Source: Phoronis australis
Taxonomy: Eukaryota > Phoronida > Phoronidae
DNA length: 64,000 nt
Direction of reading: 5' to 3'
Assembly (NCBI GenBank): GCA_002633005.1
Contig: NMRA01000001.1
Location: 255,299 to 319,298, forward strand
The notes under the pieces are model-generated. The model was not told the origin of the DNA, did not search any database, and worked only from the letters and a program-made list of their open reading frames with translations. Both the position numbers and the translations under genes were made by a program. Positions 59,268 to 64,000 of the stretch are shown in pieces; positions within the stretch are counted from its first letter, which is position 1, and every line of letters begins with the position of its first letter.

Positions 59268-60865
59268 ACTTGGCGCAATAAATTTCGCCAAGTATGTTGG
59301 TCTGACAGCAAGTTTTTTTTTTGTTTGTTCGCAGTCTACAGGTCGCAATTTTCGTCCGATTTTCACGAAATTTGCACACAACGTGTAGATCAGAAAGTCC
59401 TAGAAGCCTATTGTTTTTGGTCATGATCTGATACAAAATGGCAGACGTGGTGGCCATTTTGTATCCGATTTCACAGTCAAATAATCATAGAGGCCGCATT
59501 TTTCGACGTACATGGTTGAAAATCGGTACGAATTCACTAGAACGCATGTGCTACAACTTTGCAGAAAATCGTTGACTTCCGGTTAAAGATGACGGAAATA
59601 TTGGACATGGCGCATGCGCACCCCGAAATATGGCTAAAAACGTTTTCTCCTGTAGGGGGCGCATTTGCAAACCAATCACTTTCAAACTGGTCACGTGTTT
59701 GTTGAGTTTAATAAACTTTTATAAAAAATTATTGAACCTGAAGTCACTTTCAAGATGGCGGCTGTGGGGCATGTTCACACGGTTTCAATCGCTCTGGTGT
59801 CGCATTTTTAACGGGAAGAGTAAATGACGTGAATTTTTGCATGTGGATTCCTTGAAGTATGGCCTTTCAAAAAGTCTGCGAGAGCGTATTTCTCAGACTT
59901 ACCGTTTTCGAGTTATTTGAATTTGAATTTCAAAAAACGGCAAATTTTCAATTTTCTCAAAAAAATTTTTGGATTTTTTTCAAACTACCACTTTAGATAG
60001 AGTTTTGAACAGGCTTTCAGAAGATATTTTCCATTTTGCGCTACAACGTCTGCTTTTTGACTTATTCGAGATTTTCGGATACCGTTGTTCCTTCATTTTG
60101 TTTGTTCGCACGATACAGGTCACAATTTTCATCCGATCATCATGAAATTTACGCATAACACGTAGTTCTGGAAGTACTGGAAGCATAATGTTTTTTGTCA
60201 AAATCAGATCCAAGATGGCGGTTGTGGCGGCCATTTTGTTTTCATTTTAAGATTCAAAGGCTTCTAGAGGCTACAATTGTTTAAGTACACAGCTGAAAAT
60301 CAGCACAATTAATGAACTGGATGTGCTCTATATCTATACCAGAAATTGTCCACTTCCGTTCAAAGATGGCGGAAATATTGGCACTCGTGCATGCGCACCT
60401 CAATTTCGGGAAAAAACATTTTCTCCTGTAGAGGGTGCATTGTAGGGCCAATTCCTTTGAATTTTTTCGGATATTAGTTTTTTATGACATGCTATTATAA
60501 AAAACGGAAGTTACTTTCAAGATGGCGGATCTGGCGCATGTTGACCCATTTTCAGTCGTGCTAGAGTGTAATTTTAAACGGGAAGAGAGAATGACGTGAA
60601 TTTTTGCATGTGGATTCTTTGAAGTATACCCTTTCAAATGACCTGTAACAATTTTTTCTTACACTTACCGTTTTCGAGTTATTTGACTTTGAATTTCTTT
60701 AAAAAATGCAAATTTTTTCAAAAAATTTACGGAATTGTGTGATACTAAAAATTTAGGTAGAGTTTTGAATGGGCTTTTTTTCAGAAGATGTTTTCCATTT
60801 TTCACTAGGACGTCTACTTTTTGAGTTATTTGAGATTTTCTGATAGTGCTGTTCCTTTGTTGAGT
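59268..60865. repeat. Tandem pair of a 770-780 bp dispersed repeat with hairpin head
   Basis: The head ACTTGGCG (59268) and inverse CGCCAAGT (59286) form an 8-bp stem. Then follow TATGTTGGTCTGACAGCAAG, a T run, TTTGTTCGCA, and long blocks ending in TTTTCGAGTTATTTGA and GAGATTTTC. A second unit, starting about 60090, repeats the same block order with an offset of about 770-780 bases. A third, partial copy with head lies at 63613. The units contain several AAGATGGCGG motifs. They lie in the last adaptor intron. No coding capacity. Confidence 0.85.
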
Positions 60866-61264
60866 GCTGTTGCTGCATTGATGTTGGTTTATCTTCTATT
60901 GAACAAGACTGTAGCCTATTTCTTATTGATTTATGACATCTAAGTTCGTCATATAAATGTTATGATGTTGTTCATCATCGCCACCTTCATCATCACAATC
61001 ATCATGGCCATTAATTTTGCCTATTGTCGCTCAAGACTGTAGGTAGCACTGAACAGTCAGGACGCGGCCACGGAGCATTTACTAGTCCCTAGTATTTATG
61101 TTGAGGGCGTGTGTCAGGTTTGGCGGGTGGTTTGAGGAAATTGATGACAAGTGCCAGGAAACTTATTTCCTTGTGTTTTTGAATGAAAAAAGCCTAGTTT
61201 TACCTACTTTTGATGCAAACTGCGAGTCAAGTGATGTCACTGAATATGATTAAGTAGCTGTCTC

Positions 61265-61640
61265 AGAATGATGTCATCGAACACTGTTTGTCAGCTGGCT
61301 GGAAATGACGTCTTCGGACACGGTAAATCAACTGTCTGGGAGTGATGTCAGTCAGTGTTAACGGTTAAGCAACTGACGGTCTCGCAATGATGTCATCAGA
61401 CACTTAGTCTGCTGTTTGGGAATGAGGTCATCGGACACTGTTAGTCAGTTGTCTGGAAACGATGTCATCAGACAGGGTTAATCAACTGTCTGGGAGTGAT
61501 GTCAGTCATTGGACAATACAGCTGTCCAGGAGTGATATCATCGTACACTGTTAATCAGCTTTCTGGGAGTGACGTCATCGGACAGTGCTATTCAGCGGTC
61601 TGAAAGTGATGTCATTGGACACTGTTAGTCAGCTTTTGCT
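61265..61640. repeat. Ten-unit array of CRE-like repeats
   Basis: About ten units of 36-45 bases, each with GTGATGTCATCGGACACTG or a variant, then a TCAGCTGTCTGGGA-like spacer. One unit has a perfect TGACGTCA (61570-61577); most others have TGATGTCA. It lies about 100 bases before the last exon of the adaptor gene, in its intron. Confidence 0.85.
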
Positions 61641-61744
61641 CTTATGAAAAATATTTCCAGTTAACAAAACTTGTCAAATATTATTGTATTTCTTAATGTT
61701 AACCTTGGTAATATACCTTTAAAGGCTGCATGTTTAATTTTTAG

Positions 61745-61824
61745 GTGGGCGTGGAGCTGGGCTGTCCTTTGAAGAGGAACTGAAAAAGAAGTTGGCGAGC
61801 CATTTTATCTATGAATCAACATAA
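61745..61824 (+). CDS. PH-SH2 adaptor exon 14 (terminal)
   Basis: Behind TTTTTAG, phase 1, ending in TAA at 61822. It encodes GGRGAGLSFEEELKKKLASH, then FIYEST. FEEELKKKL reads as a short amphipathic helix, of the kind that occurs as a protein-binding tail. The last tyrosine (IYEST) is near the C-terminus. Confidence 0.8.
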
Positions 61825-62791
61825 ACACCGAGAGCTCACAAGCAAATACAACCATAGCTCTATAACAAAGATTATTGTCCACCATGAGGTTCAGGGCTTG
61901 GAATATTCTCTTTTTTGTTGGCGGTCTCCTTTTATTTAAATTCCAGTTTCCTATTTTTGTATCTTTTTATCATTCTTTTGACTTTATTCATATAAAAACG
62001 TTTATTTTAGTTAAAATTTTACAGCACTGACGAAAAAACATTTCTTTCACACAACCCTATTTATTTGCGGAGCAATAATTGACCTGGAAATTTTTCCTCT
62101 TTTTGTCATTGGTCATTCCAAGCCTCTGATGTTACAGTAAAGTGCCTTTATACTGTTTTGACTGCCTTCTGTCAAGGAAGCATGGAGGTAATTATATCAG
62201 TGTTGAATGATGGCTTAGATCATGTACGGAGATCATATTTGTCAGAGCTCTGTCATGAAGGTTTAAGACTTTGACTGACAACTTATAGTGATATGTAAAA
62301 TCTTGCCAATTCCGTAGAAGAATTTATAAATTTACCTTTTAATTTTTCAAAGGTTCCTAATTATTTTGTTATGAGTTCCTACATTTTCTGTCCTGGTTAT
62401 TTATTGTGCACAGAATAAGGTTGAATATATCCTGTATTTACAGTCATTGTGGTAAAAATAACAAATAATTCTTTTGTCACCCATTTAGAGTCCTAAACTG
62501 GTGAAAATTTGTCTTGTACACTTTGATATCGTCTTGATCATTGAGTCTCTTTGGATTGTCTCCCTTGCAACTTGTGATGACTTGACCCTTGACCCCATCT
62601 GGCAATCACCCAGTAATGGGTGGTTGAATTCTCATGACACTCTTAGACACTGTGCTTAAGCAATGTTTTATAAAATGCTATTAGTAATTGTTTTTGAAAT
62701 GCTGCATCTTTGCATAAGGAGCTATCAGAATGGGGCTTCCACGATTTTCTGTTCATGAAGGGACTCAAAAGTTTCATAAAATGAAAATAAA
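61825..62791 (+). other. Probable 3' UTR of the adaptor gene
   Basis: No further exon is needed after the stop. The first exact AATAAA I see is at 62786, giving a 3' UTR of about 960 bases. Earlier cleavage at a variant signal is possible. Confidence 0.35.
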
Positions 62792-62799
62792 TGTGTAAT

Positions 62800-63000
62800 T
62801 TAAGAAGCTGTAACAGCATTTTTGAGATTTCACCTTGAAAATTTAAATCAACAAAATTTGGTCTTCTTATTGATACCTTAATTTTTCTTTGTATGTACTT
62901 TTTGTTGCGTTATTTTACTAAAAAACGTGGTCAAGAGACCTTAATATTGTCGGATTATCAAAAAGTCAAAAATTATAAACGCTTTCTATGTTTAGAAAGT
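62800..63000. repeat. Dispersed repeat, copy 3 (see 4020)
   Basis: GAAAATTTAAATCAAC, AAATTTGGTC and TATTGATACC in the order seen at 4063 and 42779, with the ACTAAAAA and AAAAGTCAAAAAT segments shared with the 42.8 kb copy. Confidence 0.5.
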
Positions 63001-64000
63001 GTATTTACTAGTGTTTCTGTTTCTGTGGTGATGTCAGAGGGTAGGCACCGGGATAGTCTCTGGTCCTCCTCTTTCCAGTATCGCACGCATTGTAAATTTG
63101 GAGATGCAACCAAGTTCGTGGTGGTTGCACACCCTTCGATCTTTTCCCCTGATACGAGTTTTTGGTGCATCTCCGTATTGCCATCCTCACTCTATGAGGC
63201 GCTTTGTTGCCCATCTCTCCTGCTCTTGTACAATCTCAGCATCTGTAAGCGATGTATCAAAACCAATTCAACAAAGAGATCTTAAGTTTGACTTAAGTGT
63301 TTGACAAGTTCTGTCTTAACTTTGACTAAAGTACCCAACTGATACGGAAGTTTCAAAGTCTGGAAGTTAAGTCAAAAATGAACCTATTAAGTCAGTTTCT
63401 TGAAACAGGCCTCTGTTACCCCCAGCACGTGTATGTGTGTGCTGTAAACTTTGTCCCTTAAATTTTGATTATTTTGTTTGTACAAAAGTTAACTTCTTTG
63501 ATGGATATAATGTAACTAGTATACATTGACTGCGTCTGTTTTGACAGTATGAAGGTTTTGTGATAATCCCTTGAAACATTCCAGGTAGTGCTTGGAGGGA
63601 ACCTGAATTTTTACTTGGCGGAATTCTTTGAATTCCGTCAAGTATGTTGGTCTGACAGCAAGTTTTTTTTTTTTTGTTCGCACTCTACAGGTCGCAATTT
63701 TCATCTGATTTTCACAAAATTTGCACACAACGTTTAGATCGTAAAGTCCTAGAAGCCTATTGTTTTTGGTCATGATCGGATACAAAATGGCGGACGTGGC
63801 GGCCACTTTGTATCCGATTTCACAGTCAAATGCTCGTAGAAGTCGCATTTTTCGACGTACAAAGCTGAAAATCGATACGAATTTACTAGAACGCATAGAC
63901 CCTATTCACGCCGACAGGAGGCGCGTTCCAAAACGAGGCTCGCTACGATAGCNAATTATAAAGGCTTTCTATGTTTAGAAAGTGTATTTACTTAGACTAA
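62971..64000. repeat. Duplicated start beyond a single N at 63953
   Basis: After N at 63953, the last 47 bases (AATTATAAAGGCTTTCTATG...) repeat 62971 onwards almost exactly before diverging. The window ends there. This is again the pattern of overlapping contigs, in this case overlapping by nearly 1 kb. Confidence 0.7.
63613..63898. repeat. Third, partial copy of the hairpin-headed repeat
   Basis: The head ACTTGGCGGAATTC (63613-63626) and GAATTCCGTCAAGT (63630-63643) form a 14-bp stem with one mismatch and a three-base loop. Then come TATGTTGGTCTGACAGCAAG and the blocks seen at 59290-59560. It diverges after CTAGAACGCAT. Confidence 0.85.

Noticed and set aside
63516-63896. 126-codon minus-strand frame and its plus-strand counterpart
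   Set aside because: They lie in the hairpin-headed dispersed repeat. Similar frames at 59193-59457 and 59980-60234 come from the same repeat.

Overview
This window reads as animal nuclear DNA. The genes are split by GT-AG introns, the gene spacing is loose, and there are many dispersed and tandem repeats. It encodes animal-type domains: PH, SH2, Sushi/CCP and two THAP zinc fingers. The near-identical doublets beside assembly gaps look like two haplotypes of a very polymorphic genome. That fits a marine invertebrate deuterostome such as a lancelet or an acorn worm, but the species is an inference.

Layout. 1-9.8 kb: mostly non-coding, with a gap-containing DNA element, a 48-codon ORF for a possible small secreted peptide ending on a poly(A) signal, a minisatellite, and a weak candidate 3' terminal exon. 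9.87-12.68 kb: a three-exon plus-strand gene for a 219-residue protein that I do not recognise. 13-20.7 kb: repeat-rich, with one short minus-strand THAP-domain ORF that has lost a zinc ligand. 20.97-22.18 kb: an intron-free minus-strand gene for a secreted or membrane-anchored PEBP-Sushi-mucin protein, preceded by an array of a repeated motif. 26.06-61.82 kb: one large plus-strand gene of 14 distinct coding exons, giving a 548-residue adaptor if duplicated exons are counted once. It has an N-terminal PH domain, a proline-rich linker, an SH2 domain and a long acidic tail rich in tyrosines, closest in layout to the STAP/BRDG1 adaptors. Its introns hold a broken THAP element on the opposite strand, a MITE, a tRNA-like sequence, several minisatellites and a 780-bp tandem repeat. 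61.8-64 kb: 3' flank and more repeats.

Assembly. Most single-N positions, and the 996-base gap, separate two near-identical copies of the same sequence: 26.0/26.8 kb, 18.5 kb, 19.1 kb, 20.4 kb, 46.6/51.9 kb, and probably 43.0/43.7 kb and 63.0/63.95 kb. The N at 15066 is an exception. Two exons of the adaptor gene therefore appear twice. The likeliest cause is unmerged allelic contigs, not real tandem exon duplication.

The best leads are the PEBP-Sushi fusion with its upstream motif array, the tyrosine-rich PH-SH2 adaptor, the two degenerate THAP loci (one inside inverted repeats), an array of CRE-like sites in the last intron of the adaptor gene, YY1-like motifs carried by a long repeat, and a near-perfect 49-bp palindrome just upstream of a splice acceptor. 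No rRNA, CRISPR array or complete autonomous transposon was found.
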